Below are positions 15,748-24,423 of a DNA stretch of 35,255 nt, one piece after another (position 1 is the first letter of the stretch; the number at the start of each line of letters is the position of its first letter). The notes under the pieces were generated by a model. It was not told where the DNA came from, searched no databases, and worked only from the letters and a program-made list of their open reading frames with translations. The translations under genes and the position numbers were made by a program. This DNA comes from an uncultured Corynebacterium sp. (GTDB lineage Bacteria > Actinomycetota > Actinomycetes > Mycobacteriales > Mycobacteriaceae). Where the stretch lies: assembly GCF_946221105.1 (NCBI RefSeq), contig NZ_CAMICL010000021.1:1-35255 (forward strand), given 5' to 3'.

Positions 15748-15934
15748 TGTGCGTCACTCTCCAATTTTGCTCAGCCGCAACCCGCTGGGATGGGCCGGGC
15801 GCTGGCACATCGGGGCCGAAGCGGCCGCACGGCGAATCCCACGGTGCGGTACATGTGAAAGTTTCCTAGCGTCGCGGGGGCGACGCTTGCGCTCACCATT
15901 GTGGCACAGCGTGGGCTGGGGTGCGGGGCAGGGA
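15748..15934 (-). promoter_or_regulatory. rne 5' region with a strong hairpin
   Basis: This 187-bp spacer between the TetR gene and rne holds no gene. A perfect 8-bp stem with a GGGG/CCCC loop (AGCGTCGC 15868-15875, GCGACGCT 15880-15887) lies about 120 nt before the rne start. No T-run follows on either strand, so it is more likely a leader or protein-binding structure than a terminator. RNase E autoregulates through its leader in E. coli; whether that holds here is not shown. Confidence 0.4.
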
Positions 15935-16495
15935 TTACCTCTCGGCAAGTCGCAGAAGGTCCACCACCGCGACCACGGGAGCGTTCTCGGTGTTCTCGGT
16001 CAGCGCGGCGCCCACCGCGACCTGCAGGACCCGCGCGGCGTTGAGAGCCACGCCGGCGCACTGCAGCAGTTCGGCGATGAGGCCTTTGAGCTCGTCGAGG
16101 GACTGGGCAACGTACTCGCCGACCTCGTTGGGGTCGCGCTGCGCTTCGATGAACGCGGTGACCACCGCACGCGCACGCTGCGGCTGCCCGCAGGCGACAA
16201 CGTCGACGACAGCCTCCGCGAGCTGCACCGGATCCGAAAGTTCTACCCCCTCGGCGTTCGCGCGCTCAAAGGCGTCACGGCGACCCTGCAAAAGTTGCTC
16301 GAAGCAGGTGGCCACAAGCTTGTCGCGCGTGGAGTAGTAGTACCCGATGGATCCCACCGGCACCGCTGCCGCCGCCGCGACTTGCCGGTGCGTGAGCCCC
16401 TTGAGCCCCTCCGTAAGCAACAGGTCGATCGCCGCATCCAGGATCGCAGAGCGCTTCTCCACCGCCCGTGCCTGTTCGCTGCGAGATGCCACCAC
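15935..16495 (-). CDS. TetR-family transcriptional regulator
   Basis: This is a 186-residue one-component regulator. The N-terminal helix-turn-helix domain is clear (EKRSAILDAAIDLLLTEG, LTHRQVAAAAAVPVGSIGYYYSTRDKLVATCFEQLL, about residues 13-68). A helical ligand-binding domain of low conservation follows. The ligand is unknown. The start is GTG at 16495 with AAAGG 6 nt upstream; a second GTG follows directly. The target could be itself or the neighbouring rne or ndk, but nothing in the sequence decides this. Its upstream region contains an AT-rich stretch (16538-16552), unusual here, that likely carries its promoter. Confidence 0.9.
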   Translation of the reverse strand: MVASRSEQARAVEKRSAILDAAIDLLLTEGLKGLTHRQVAAAAAVPVGSIGYYYSTRDKLVATCFEQLLQGRRDAFERANAEGVELSDPVQLAEAVVDVVACGQPQRARAVVTAFIEAQRDPNEVGEYVAQSLDELKGLIAELLQCAGVALNAARVLQVAVGAALTENTENAPVVAVVDLLRLAER

Positions 16496-16585
16496 CGTCC
16501 ACCTTTCTCACTATGCGGATTACATGCGACTCTATTTATACAACAATCGGTCCGACGCGACTGAAATTCCCCCGCCCTAGACGTG
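16496..16585 (-). promoter_or_regulatory. Upstream region of the TetR gene
   Basis: This short spacer contains an AT-rich segment, TTGTTGTATAAATAG read on the minus strand (16537-16551), a plausible core promoter for the TetR gene. TGTAAT nearer the gene is an alternative -10. I see no clear palindromic operator. Confidence 0.35.
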
Positions 16586-16616
16586 AAAAAGCACCGCAGC
16601 CGGGCGGCTGCGGTGC
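16586..16616 (-). terminator. Rho-independent terminator after ndk
   Basis: A perfect 11-bp stem (GCACCGCAGCC 16591-16601 with its complement 16606-16616) and a 4-nt loop are followed on the minus strand by five T. It sits 13 nt past the ndk stop. Confidence 0.9.
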
Positions 16617-16629
16617 TGCGGACAATCGT

Positions 16630-17040
16630 TTAGAGGTTCGGGAACCAAATGCCGATCTCGCGCTCAGCGGACTCCGGCGAGTCGGAGCCGTGGACAACGT
16701 TCTCCGCCACGGACAGCGCGAAGTCGCCGCGGATGGTGCCCGGGGTGGCCTTGGAAACCGGGTCGGTGCCGCCGGCCAGCTGGCGCCACGCCTCGATGGC
16801 GCGCTCGCCCTCGACGATGCCGGCAACCAGCGGAGCGGAGGTGATGAAGTCCACCAGCTCGCCGAAGAACGGCTTGTCCTTGTGCTCGGCGTAGTGCTTC
16901 TCAGCGGTCTCGCGGTCTGCGGTGCGCAGGTCCAGCTCCACCAGCTTCAGGCCCTTGCGCTCGATGCGGGCAATGATGTCGCCGACGTGGCCGTTTGCAA
17001 CACCGTCGGGCTTGATCAGGATCAGAGTGCGTTCAGTCAT
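16630..17040 (-). CDS. ndk: Nucleoside diphosphate kinase
   Basis: Ndk transfers the terminal phosphate from ATP to nucleoside diphosphates through a phospho-histidine. The 136-residue protein starts MTERTLILIKPDGV and carries the active-site segment ENVVHGSDSPESAEREI with His117. The length and all family blocks are normal. It follows a small membrane-protein gene by 15 nt and ends at a strong terminator. The ndk-rne adjacency, here interrupted by a TetR gene, is the usual actinobacterial order. Confidence 0.97.
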   Translation of the reverse strand: MTERTLILIKPDGVANGHVGDIIARIERKGLKLVELDLRTADRETAEKHYAEHKDKPFFGELVDFITSAPLVAGIVEGERAIEAWRQLAGGTDPVSKATPGTIRGDFALSVAENVVHGSDSPESAEREIGIWFPNL

Positions 17041-17055
17041 AGCCCAAAATCTTAC

Positions 17056-17361
17056 CTAAGCTTCGCGTACGATGCGCGCCGCGTCTTCCGGCGTGGTGTT
17101 GCGGAACCACAGCTGCACCTGCTGCACCGCCAGGTGGAAGTTGCCCTCCGCCTTCATGCGGTTGACGGTGGCGCGTTGTTCGTCGTCAAGCTCGGGTGCG
17201 ACAACCTCGCGGCGTTTGTATTGCTCGTAGAACCCGAGCACCAGAAACAGCCCGGCGACGACGATCGCCACGGTGCCCACCCACCCGGGGAGGGTGGTGT
17301 AGACGGCCACCACCGCGACGGTGGAGAACACGGCGGCCAGGGCAAAACTCACGATGCGCAT
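17056..17361 (-). CDS. Small membrane protein upstream of ndk
   Basis: This 101-residue protein is of unknown function. Two adjacent hydrophobic helices (about residues 1-18 and 22-42) are followed by a charged soluble tail that ends LAVQQVQLWFRNTTPEDAARIVREA. I chose the ATG at 17361 because the longer frame to 17502 runs through the start of the divergent gene and adds low-complexity residues. Only 25 bp separate the two divergent start codons, so any promoter must lie within the neighbouring coding sequence. It probably forms a transcript with ndk. Confidence 0.7.
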   Translation of the reverse strand: MRIVSFALAAVFSTVAVVAVYTTLPGWVGTVAIVVAGLFLVLGFYEQYKRREVVAPELDDEQRATVNRMKAEGNFHLAVQQVQLWFRNTTPEDAARIVREA

Positions 17362-17386
17362 GGGCCATACCGTAGCCTTGTTGCCC

Positions 17387-18796
17387 ATGGTGCACAGCTC
17401 TCCCCTGCCGGATGTCGCGCTGCCAGATGTTGCGCTCGACCGCCTGGTCCCGCACAGCGGCCTGCCCGCCATCACGGAGTACGACACCGGACGCACCGTC
17501 ACCTACGCCGAGCTTGGCGCGCTCGCGGACGCCGCCGCCACCCGCCTGCGCAGCCGTGGCGTGGGCCCGGGCAGCGTGGTTGAGCTGCGCTTTCCCAACT
17601 CCATAGACTTCGCGGTCGCCCTGCTCGCCGTCGCGCGCACGGGTGCGGCGGCGTGCCTTGTGGGGCATTCGCTTATCGACGCCGAAGCGTCCCGGTTGTC
17701 TGCTCTCGCCGGTACCACCCACCGTGTCGAGCCGAGCGATCTCGCCCCCGGCCCCGCCGACGACTTTGCTCCGGCGGACCCGGACACGGTTGCCGCCGTC
17801 CCGTTTTCCTCCGGCACCACCGGCCTACCCAAGGGCGTGGAGCTGACGCACCGCTCCATTACCGCCAATGCCGTGCAGTTCAACGCGGCGCTGGCCGCCA
17901 GCGGCATCGGCGAGGGCACCCGCGTGGCCGCTCCCCTGCCGTTTTCCCACATTTACGGGCTGAACACGCTGCTGTTGTCCTCGCTAGCCGCGGGCCGGCA
18001 CGTGTTCACTGCGGCGCGCTTCGACCTCGCCGAGTTCGCCCGTGCCCACCGCGAGCACGCCATCGAGCTGAGCTTCATCGCCCCGCCGATCGCGCTGGCG
18101 CTGGCGAACTCGCCTGCCGTCGACCCGGCCGATTTCGCCGCCTGCGCCCACATGGTCTGCGGCGCCGCCCCCTTGGACGAGGCGCTGGCGCGCCGCGTGG
18201 AGGACCGCCTAGGCATTGTCATGCTGCAGGGCTACGGCACCACCGAGTCCTCGCCGGTGACCCACGTCGGCATCGCCGGGAAGTCCAACCCGGGCACCAT
18301 CGGGTTCGCCATCCCCAACACGCAGTTCCGCGTGGTGGACCTCGACACCGGCGCGGAGCTTCCCGACGGTGCAAACGGCGAGCTGCAGGTCCGCGGCCCC
18401 CAGGTCATGCGCGGCTATCTGGACAACCCGGAGGCCACCAGCAACGCCATCGTGGACGGCTGGCTGCGCACCGGCGACATCGCGCGCGTGAACCCGGACT
18501 CGACCGTCACGGTCGTGGACCGCGCGAAAGACGTGTTCAAGTACCACGGGTTCCAGATCGCCCCGGCCGAGCTCGAGGCACTCATGCTCACGCACCCGCA
18601 GATCGATGATGTGGCTGTGGCCGAGCGCGGCGGCGTGCCGAAGGCTTTCGTCGTAAAGCAAGGGCTCTTGAGCGAAACCGAGGTGATGGAGTGGGTGGCG
18701 GCGCGCGTGACCGCCTACAAAAAGGTTCGCGCCGTGGCGTTTGTGGAGGCGATCCCCCGCAACGCCGCCGGCAAGATTCTGCGCAAGGTCCTCTAA
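17387..18796 (+). CDS. Acyl-CoA synthetase / AMP-dependent ligase
   Basis: The 469-residue protein belongs to the adenylate-forming (ANL) family. The phosphate-binding loop PFSSGTTGLPKGVE is near residue 140, the YGTTESSP motif near 283, and WLRTGDIA precedes the hinge. The C-terminal RAKDVFKYHGFQIAPAELEALM and the catalytic Lys in NAAGKILRKVL complete it. It most resembles 4-coumarate/medium-chain acyl-CoA ligases, but the substrate cannot be read from sequence. It is slightly short, lacking part of the usual N-terminus. It stands on the plus strand inside a minus-strand cluster that in mycobacteria runs folC-DUF4233-ndk without interruption. The start at 17387 (ATG) is followed by a GTG codon; no clear ribosome-binding site is seen. 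Confidence 0.88.
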   Translation: MVHSSPLPDVALPDVALDRLVPHSGLPAITEYDTGRTVTYAELGALADAAATRLRSRGVGPGSVVELRFPNSIDFAVALLAVARTGAAACLVGHSLIDAEASRLSALAGTTHRVEPSDLAPGPADDFAPADPDTVAAVPFSSGTTGLPKGVELTHRSITANAVQFNAALAASGIGEGTRVAAPLPFSHIYGLNTLLLSSLAAGRHVFTAARFDLAEFARAHREHAIELSFIAPPIALALANSPAVDPADFAACAHMVCGAAPLDEALARRVEDRLGIVMLQGYGTTESSPVTHVGIAGKSNPGTIGFAIPNTQFRVVDLDTGAELPDGANGELQVRGPQVMRGYLDNPEATSNAIVDGWLRTGDIARVNPDSTVTVVDRAKDVFKYHGFQIAPAELEALMLTHPQIDDVAVAERGGVPKAFVVKQGLLSETEVMEWVAARVTAYKKVRAVAFVEAIPRNAAGKILRKVL

Positions 18797-18804
18797 GTGC
18801 CCCT

Positions 18805-19230
18805 CTACGTGCCCAAGTGCTGGGTGGTGAGGTAGCCGCCGCGCATGCGCTGGACGATCTCGGAGCGCATGCGGATGACGAAGTACCAGACGATGCCGAA
18901 GATGATGCCCACAGCCGTGACGGACCAGTGGATGAAGAAGCCGAAGATCAGCGGGATCTGCAGCGCTAGGTCGATCCACAGCGCGGCCGGCTTCTTTTGG
19001 AAGAACGCCATGACCACATGCGCCAGGCCGATCACGGTGATGTAGACCCAGTTGAAGGTGGTCCAGTGCTCGCCGCCGTCGACTTTCAGGATGACGGTGA
19101 GGATGAGCAGGACCGTGATGGCCTCCATGATCAGCGTGCCGGCGAGCACACCGGTCAGCCCCGACATCGGGTCCTTGACCGGCGCCTTGCCGGGGCCGAG
19201 CGGGCCCATCTGCTGGTTCTTGCGTGTCAT
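18805..19230 (-). CDS. DUF4233 membrane protein
   Basis: This is a 141-residue protein with about four hydrophobic segments (GVLAGTLIMEAITVLLILTV, WVYITVIGLAHVVMAFF, ALWIDLALQIPLIFGFF, VGIIFGIVWYFVI). The size, topology and position directly after folC fit the DUF4233 family, which is conserved between folC and ndk in Mycobacteriales. The function is unknown. Its ATG overlaps the folC stop by 4 nt (ATGA), so translation is coupled. It converges on the acyl-CoA synthetase gene with an 8-bp gap and no visible terminator. Confidence 0.85.
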   Translation of the reverse strand: MTRKNQQMGPLGPGKAPVKDPMSGLTGVLAGTLIMEAITVLLILTVILKVDGGEHWTTFNWVYITVIGLAHVVMAFFQKKPAALWIDLALQIPLIFGFFIHWSVTAVGIIFGIVWYFVIRMRSEIVQRMRGGYLTTQHLGT

Positions 19231-20720
19231 TGCGGGTCCTTTCCAAACATGGCGCGGGCCTCGCCGGCGGTGACCACCGAGCCGGTGATGATCACGCCGG
19301 AGCCGGACTGCACGCCCACCTCGGCGAGCGCCTCTTCGGCCAGCTCAACGGCGAGCTCGTAGGCGGACGGCAGGTGCTCCTCGACGTGCACGCGCTCGTC
19401 GCCGAAGACCTCGCGGGCGGTTTCCGCCAGCTCGTAGGCGTCTGTGGCGCGCGGGGAGCTGTTCTGCGTGATCACGACCTCGGTGAGCACCGGCTCGAGC
19501 GCCTCCATGATGCCCCGGGCGTCCTTGTCGCCCAGGATGCCCAGCACTCCGATCAGGCGCGTGAAGTCGAAGTCGCGCTCCAGCGCCGCCGCGAGCGCCT
19601 GGGCGCCGTGCGGGTTGTGGGTGGCGTCGATGAACGTGGTCGGGGTGGCGCGCACGCGCTCCAGCCGCCCCGGGGAGGTGGTGGCGGCGAAGCCTTCGCG
19701 CACCGTGTCCGCGTCGAGCGTGCGCTCCGACGATGCGCCGAGGAACGCCTCCACCGCCGCCAGCGCCACCGAAGCGTTGTGCGCCTGGTGCGGTCCGGAC
19801 AGCGGGATGAACACGTCCGCGTACTCGCCGGACAGGCCTTTCAGCGTCAGCGTCTGCCCGCCCACTGCCACCTCGGAGGCGGCCACGCCGAACTCCTGGG
19901 CGAAGCGGGCCACCGGCGCGCCGATCTCCACGGTGCGCTCCAGGATCACGCGCATCGCGTCCGGGTCCTGCTGGCCGATCACGGCCACGGCGTCCGCGCT
20001 GCGGATAATCCCGGCCTTCTCGCCGGCGACCTCGGCGATGGTCTCGCCCAGGTAGTCGGTGTGGTCCAGTCCGACGGGCATGATCACGTCCACGTCCGCG
20101 TCGATCACGTTGGTGGCGTCCCAGGTGCCGCCCATGCCGACTTCGACCACGGCGACGTCGACAGGCGCATCCGCAAAGGCCGCGAACGCGAGGCCCACCA
20201 TGACCTCGAAGTAGCTCATGGGCACCCCGGTGCGCTCGTCCACCATCTGGATGTACGGCTCGATCTCGCGGTAGATGCGCACGAAATCCGCCGGGTGGAT
20301 CGGCTCACCGTCGATGCCGATGCGCTCGGTGACGGACTGCAGGTGCGGGCTGGTCGTGCGGCCCACGCGGTTTCCAAAGGAGCGCAGCAGCGACTCCACC
20401 ATCCGCACCGTGGACGTTTTGCCGTTGGTGCCGGCGACGTGGATGACCTTGAAGGACTTCTGCGGCTCGCCGAGGAAATCCATGAGCAGCTCGATGCGCT
20501 CGAGCGACGGGTCGATGTCCGTCTCCGGCCAGCGGGCGGTGAGCTCCTGCTCCACCTGCGCGAGCGCGACCAGGTCCTCCTCGCTCACGCCGCGCGGGGC
20601 GAGCGCTTCGGTGTCGTTGCCCTCCCCCGGCGCGCCGAGGTTGAGCGTCAGGCCGGCGTCGGTCTGCTGGATGTCGTACTGTTCCGGAAGTTCGGGCAGC
20701 TCGAAATCGTTGTCTGCCAC
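19227..20720 (-). CDS. folC: Dihydrofolate/folylpolyglutamate synthase
   Basis: FolC joins glutamate to dihydropteroate and then extends the folate polyglutamate tail. The 497-residue Mur-ligase-family protein has the ATP loop VAGTNGKTST (96-105), the GLDHTDYLGETIAEVAGEKAGI motif, the SGPHQAHNASVAL segment and DATHNPHGAQAL in the C-terminal domain. About 50 extra N-terminal residues precede the usual start, an acidic actinobacterial extension. The GTG at 20720 directly abuts the valS stop, so the two are cotranslated. Confidence 0.95.
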   Translation of the reverse strand: MADNDFELPELPEQYDIQQTDAGLTLNLGAPGEGNDTEALAPRGVSEEDLVALAQVEQELTARWPETDIDPSLERIELLMDFLGEPQKSFKVIHVAGTNGKTSTVRMVESLLRSFGNRVGRTTSPHLQSVTERIGIDGEPIHPADFVRIYREIEPYIQMVDERTGVPMSYFEVMVGLAFAAFADAPVDVAVVEVGMGGTWDATNVIDADVDVIMPVGLDHTDYLGETIAEVAGEKAGIIRSADAVAVIGQQDPDAMRVILERTVEIGAPVARFAQEFGVAASEVAVGGQTLTLKGLSGEYADVFIPLSGPHQAHNASVALAAVEAFLGASSERTLDADTVREGFAATTSPGRLERVRATPTTFIDATHNPHGAQALAAALERDFDFTRLIGVLGILGDKDARGIMEALEPVLTEVVITQNSSPRATDAYELAETAREVFGDERVHVEEHLPSAYELAVELAEEALAEVGVQSGSGVIITGSVVTAGEARAMFGKDPQ

Positions 20721-23447
20721 TTAGGCCTCCGGCAGCTGTTCCAGGCGTGCGGTGACGCGCTCGAACTCTTCCTGCGCGACCTGCTGGCGCACCTTGATCT
20801 TTTCCACCACGGGCTCCGGCGCGTTGGCCAGGAACTGCTCGTTGGCGAGCTTGCCGCCTGTGGTGTCCAGCTCCTTCTGCGCCGCGGCGAGCTCCTTTTC
20901 CAGGCGCTTGCGCTCGGCGGCGACGTCGACGGTGCCGGAGGTGTCCAGCGCCACGTCGAGGTTGGCTTGGCTCAGGCGCATTTCAATGCTTGCCGACGCG
21001 CTAAAGTCCTCCCCCGGCTCCTCAACCCTGGCAATCTGGCGGACCACGTCTTCGAGCTCCGCCAGGTCCGCGGACGCGAAGTCCACGCGCGCAGGCACCT
21101 TCTGCGAGGGCTTGACGCCCTGGTCGGAGCGGAAGCGGCGCAGCTCGGTGATGAGCTTGATGGCGTCTTCGACACGGGTGCGCGCCTTGGTGTCGGTCTC
21201 GGCGCCGCCGTTGGTGTCGTCCGCGGTCGGCCACGGCGCGATGGTGACGGTTGCCTCGCCGGTGAGCGCCTTCCACAGCACCTCGGTGATGAACGGCATG
21301 GTCGGGTGCAGCAGGCGCAGCACGACGTCGAGGACGCGGCCGAGCACGATTTTCGTATTCTCGCCTCGGGTTTCCTCTCGCGTTGACGCGCCAGCGTCAA
21401 CGCGGGGGATCTGGGTCTTGGCAATCTCCAGGTACCAGTCGCACAGCTCGTCCCACGCGAAGTGGTAGAGCAGCTCGTTGGCCTTGGCAAACTGGTAGTC
21501 GTCCAGGTAGGCGTCCACCTTGGCGCGGACTTCCTCGGCGCGGTCCAGGATCCAGCGGTCCGCGTCCGTGAGCGCCTCGCGCGCCGGCAGCGCGTCCACG
21601 TGCGCGCCGTTCATCAGCGCGAACTTGGTGGCGTTGAACAGCTTGGTGGCGAAGTTGCGGGCGGCGGTGGCGTGGTCGTCGCCGATCGGCAGGTCCACGC
21701 CCGGGTTCGCGCCGCGGGCCAGGGCGAAGCGCAGCGCGTCCGCGCCGTACTGCTCCACCCAGTCCATCGGGTCGATGCCGTTGCCCAGGGACTTGGACAT
21801 CTTGCGGCCTTTTTCGTCGCGCACCAGGCCGTGCAGGTAGAGGTGCTCGAACGGGATCTGCGGGCGGCCGTCTGCGCCCTCCCCCAGGATTTCAGGGGTT
21901 TCCTGGCCTGCGAAGGTGCCGAACATCATCATGCGCGCCACCCAGAAAAACAGGATGTCGTAGGCGGTGACCAGCACCGTGGTGGGGAAGAACTTCTCCA
22001 GCTCCGGGGTCTTCTCCGGCCAGCCCATGGTGGAAAACGGCCACAGGGCGGACGAGAACCAGGTGTCCAGCACGTCCGGGTCCTGCTCGTAGCCTGCCGG
22101 CGGCTCCTCGTCCGGGCCGACGCAGACCACGTCGCGCTCGCCGTTCTCGTCCTCCGGGCCGTACCAGATCGGGATGCGGTGGCCCCACCACAGCTGGCGC
22201 GAGATCGTCCAGTCGTGCATGTTGTCCACCCAGTCGAAGTAGCGCTTCTCCATGCTCTCCGGGTGGATCTTGGTGTCGCCTTCGCGCACCGCGTCGCCGG
22301 ACATCTTCGCCAGCTCGTCGACCTTGACAAACCACTGCAAGCTCAAACGCGGCTCGATCGGCTCGCCGGAGCGCTCCGAGTGGCCCACCGAGTGCACGTA
22401 CGGGCGCACCTCCTTGACAATGCGGCCCTGCTCCGCCAGCGCCTCGCGCACGGCCACGCGGGCCTCCTCGCGCGTCATGCCGTCGAAGCGGGTGCCGGTA
22501 TCGGCGATGCGGCCCTTCTCGTCCATGATGATCGGCATGTCCAGGTTGTGGCGCAGGCCCATCTCGTAGTCGTTCGGGTCGTGCGCCGGGGTGATCTTCA
22601 CGGCACCCGTGCCCATTTCCATGTCCACGTAGTCGTCCGCGATGACCTCAATCTGCAGGTCCTCGCGCAGCGGGTGCGGGAACACCTGGCCGATCAGGTC
22701 GGCGTAGCGCTCGTCGTCGGGGTGGACGGCGATCGCGACGTCGCCAAGCATTGTCTCCACACGGGTCGTGGCCACGACCAGGTGCGGCTCGTCGTCGCTG
22801 AGCGAGCCGTAGCGGATGGAGACGAACTCGCCCTCGACGTCCTTGTACACCACCTCAATGTCGGAGACGGCGGTTTCCAGCACCGGCGACCAGTTAACCA
22901 GGCGGTAGTCGCGGTAGACCAGGCCGCGCTCGAAGAGCTGCTTGAAGATGGTCTGCACGGCGCGGGACAGGCCGTCGTCAAGCGTGAAGCGCTCCCGCGA
23001 CCAGTCCACCGAGTCGCCGATGGCGCGCATCTGCGTGGTGATCGTGCCGCCGTACTGCTCCTTCCACTCCCACACGCGCTCGATGAACTCCTCGCGCCCG
23101 TAGTCGTAGCGGTCCTTGCCTTCTTCCGCCTTGAGCTTGGCTTCCACCTTGGTCTGGGTGGCGATGCCGGCGTGGTCCATGCCCGGCAGCCACAGCACTT
23201 CAAAGCCCTGCATGCGCTTGCGGCGCACCAGGGAGTCCATCAAGGTGTGGTCGAGGGCGTGGCCCATGTGCAGCTGGCCGGTCACGTTCGGCGGCGGCAG
23301 CACGATCGAGTACGCGGGCTTGTCCGAGGCCGGGTCCGCCGTGAAATAACCGGCGTCTACCCAACCTTCGTACAGGTCGTGTTCGTGGGCGCTGGGCTCC
23401 CACGACTTGGGCAGTTGGTTCGCGCGGTTCACATTCGTCTCAGTCAC
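20721..23447 (-). CDS. valS: Valyl-tRNA synthetase
   Basis: ValS charges tRNA-Val and edits mischarged threonine. The 908-residue class I enzyme has the HMGH form of the HIGH motif at 60-63 (PPPNVTGQLHMGHALD), the editing domain (TTRVETMLGDVAIAVHP), the catalytic KMSKS at 549-553 and a C-terminal coiled-coil arm rich in Lys/Glu/Ala. The start is GTG at 23447. TAAGAT lies 7 nt upstream and could be a -10 that gives a nearly leaderless mRNA. Mdh ends 22 nt upstream. I saw no T-box leader. Confidence 0.97.
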   Translation of the reverse strand: MTETNVNRANQLPKSWEPSAHEHDLYEGWVDAGYFTADPASDKPAYSIVLPPPNVTGQLHMGHALDHTLMDSLVRRKRMQGFEVLWLPGMDHAGIATQTKVEAKLKAEEGKDRYDYGREEFIERVWEWKEQYGGTITTQMRAIGDSVDWSRERFTLDDGLSRAVQTIFKQLFERGLVYRDYRLVNWSPVLETAVSDIEVVYKDVEGEFVSIRYGSLSDDEPHLVVATTRVETMLGDVAIAVHPDDERYADLIGQVFPHPLREDLQIEVIADDYVDMEMGTGAVKITPAHDPNDYEMGLRHNLDMPIIMDEKGRIADTGTRFDGMTREEARVAVREALAEQGRIVKEVRPYVHSVGHSERSGEPIEPRLSLQWFVKVDELAKMSGDAVREGDTKIHPESMEKRYFDWVDNMHDWTISRQLWWGHRIPIWYGPEDENGERDVVCVGPDEEPPAGYEQDPDVLDTWFSSALWPFSTMGWPEKTPELEKFFPTTVLVTAYDILFFWVARMMMFGTFAGQETPEILGEGADGRPQIPFEHLYLHGLVRDEKGRKMSKSLGNGIDPMDWVEQYGADALRFALARGANPGVDLPIGDDHATAARNFATKLFNATKFALMNGAHVDALPAREALTDADRWILDRAEEVRAKVDAYLDDYQFAKANELLYHFAWDELCDWYLEIAKTQIPRVDAGASTREETRGENTKIVLGRVLDVVLRLLHPTMPFITEVLWKALTGEATVTIAPWPTADDTNGGAETDTKARTRVEDAIKLITELRRFRSDQGVKPSQKVPARVDFASADLAELEDVVRQIARVEEPGEDFSASASIEMRLSQANLDVALDTSGTVDVAAERKRLEKELAAAQKELDTTGGKLANEQFLANAPEPVVEKIKVRQQVAQEEFERVTARLEQLPEA

Positions 23448-23469
23448 GCGCCCTATCTTAACCAGCGCC

Positions 23470-24423
23470 CTAAAACAGCTTGTCGGCGATGGCGGCTTCC
23501 TCCCGCAGGGCCTCGATGTTGGCGTCGATGCGGGTCCTTTGATCGTCGTTAAGCTCGAGCCCCTCGACGACCCGCCAGCCGCCGTCGCTCACGGCCGGGA
23601 AGCCGAAGACCAGGCCCTCATCCACGCCGTATTCGCCTGTCGACGGCAACGCCACCGTCGCCCACCGCCCACCAGTGCCCTGGACCCAGTCGCGCATGTG
23701 GTCCACGGACGCCGACGCCGCGGACGCTGCCGAGGACTTGCCGCGCACGTCGATGATCTCGGCGCCGCGCTTGGCCACGCGCGGGATGAACTCGCCGGTG
23801 CACCACTCGCGGTCCACCTCCACCGGCTTACCGTCCGCCGTGGCGTAAGTGACGTCCGGGAACTGCGTGTCGGAGTGGTTGCCCCACACCACGAGGCGCT
23901 CAATGCTTCTCGACGGCACGGCCAACCGGTCCGCCAACATCGATTGCGCCCGGTTGTGGTCCAGGCGCATCAACGCGTTGAAGCGGTCTTTGGGCACGTC
24001 GGGCGCCGCCTTGGCGGCGATGTAGGCGTTGGTGTTGGCCGGGTTGCCCACCACCAGCACGCGGATGTTGTCGGCCGCACCGTTGTTGATGGCCTCGCCC
24101 TGGCCGATGAAGATCTTGCCGTTGGCGGCGAGCATGTCCGCGCGCGACTCGCCCTTGCCGCGCGGCTTCGCGCCCACCAGGAAGGCGGCCTCGGCGCCGT
24201 CGAAGGCTTTGGCGGCGTCGTCGGTGACCTCGATGGAGTTCACCAGCGGCAGGGCGGAATCCGAAAGCTCCATCGCGGTGCCCTCGGCCGCGCGCACCGC
24301 GTCCGGGATTTCTAACAGAGTCAGATCCACCGGCTCGTCGCCGAACACGTCGCCGGCCGCGATGCGCCACAGCAGGGAGTAGGCGATGTTGCCGGCCGCG
24401 CCGGTGACCACGATCTTTGTCAT
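23470..24423 (-). CDS. mdh: Malate dehydrogenase (NAD-dependent)
   Basis: Mdh interconverts malate and oxaloacetate in the TCA cycle. The 317-residue protein has the dinucleotide motif VTGAAGNIAYS (6-16), substrate-binding Arg in AKPRGKGESRADML, MRLDHNRA with Asp155 and catalytic His183 in VVWGNHSDTQFPDV. This is the long, cytosolic-type actinobacterial Mdh. I chose the ATG at 24423 with GAAGGAG 8 nt upstream; an in-frame GTG at 24432 lies inside that ribosome-binding site. A CRP/GlxR-like site precedes it. Confidence 0.96.
   Translation of the reverse strand: MTKIVVTGAAGNIAYSLLWRIAAGDVFGDEPVDLTLLEIPDAVRAAEGTAMELSDSALPLVNSIEVTDDAAKAFDGAEAAFLVGAKPRGKGESRADMLAANGKIFIGQGEAINNGAADNIRVLVVGNPANTNAYIAAKAAPDVPKDRFNALMRLDHNRAQSMLADRLAVPSRSIERLVVWGNHSDTQFPDVTYATADGKPVEVDREWCTGEFIPRVAKRGAEIIDVRGKSSAASAASASVDHMRDWVQGTGGRWATVALPSTGEYGVDEGLVFGFPAVSDGGWRVVEGLELNDDQRTRIDANIEALREEAAIADKLF

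Noticed and set aside
13729..15858. A 709-codon open frame on the plus strand opposite rne
   Set aside because: It is a shadow of the rne reading frame, low in complexity and without recognisable motifs or a ribosome-binding site.
23448..23469. A T-box leader for valS
   Set aside because: Only 22 bp separate mdh and valS, too little for a T-box, and no T-box sequence was seen.
21462..23552. A 696-codon open frame on the plus strand opposite valS
   Set aside because: It mirrors valS codon structure, and valS has all class I synthetase motifs on the other strand.
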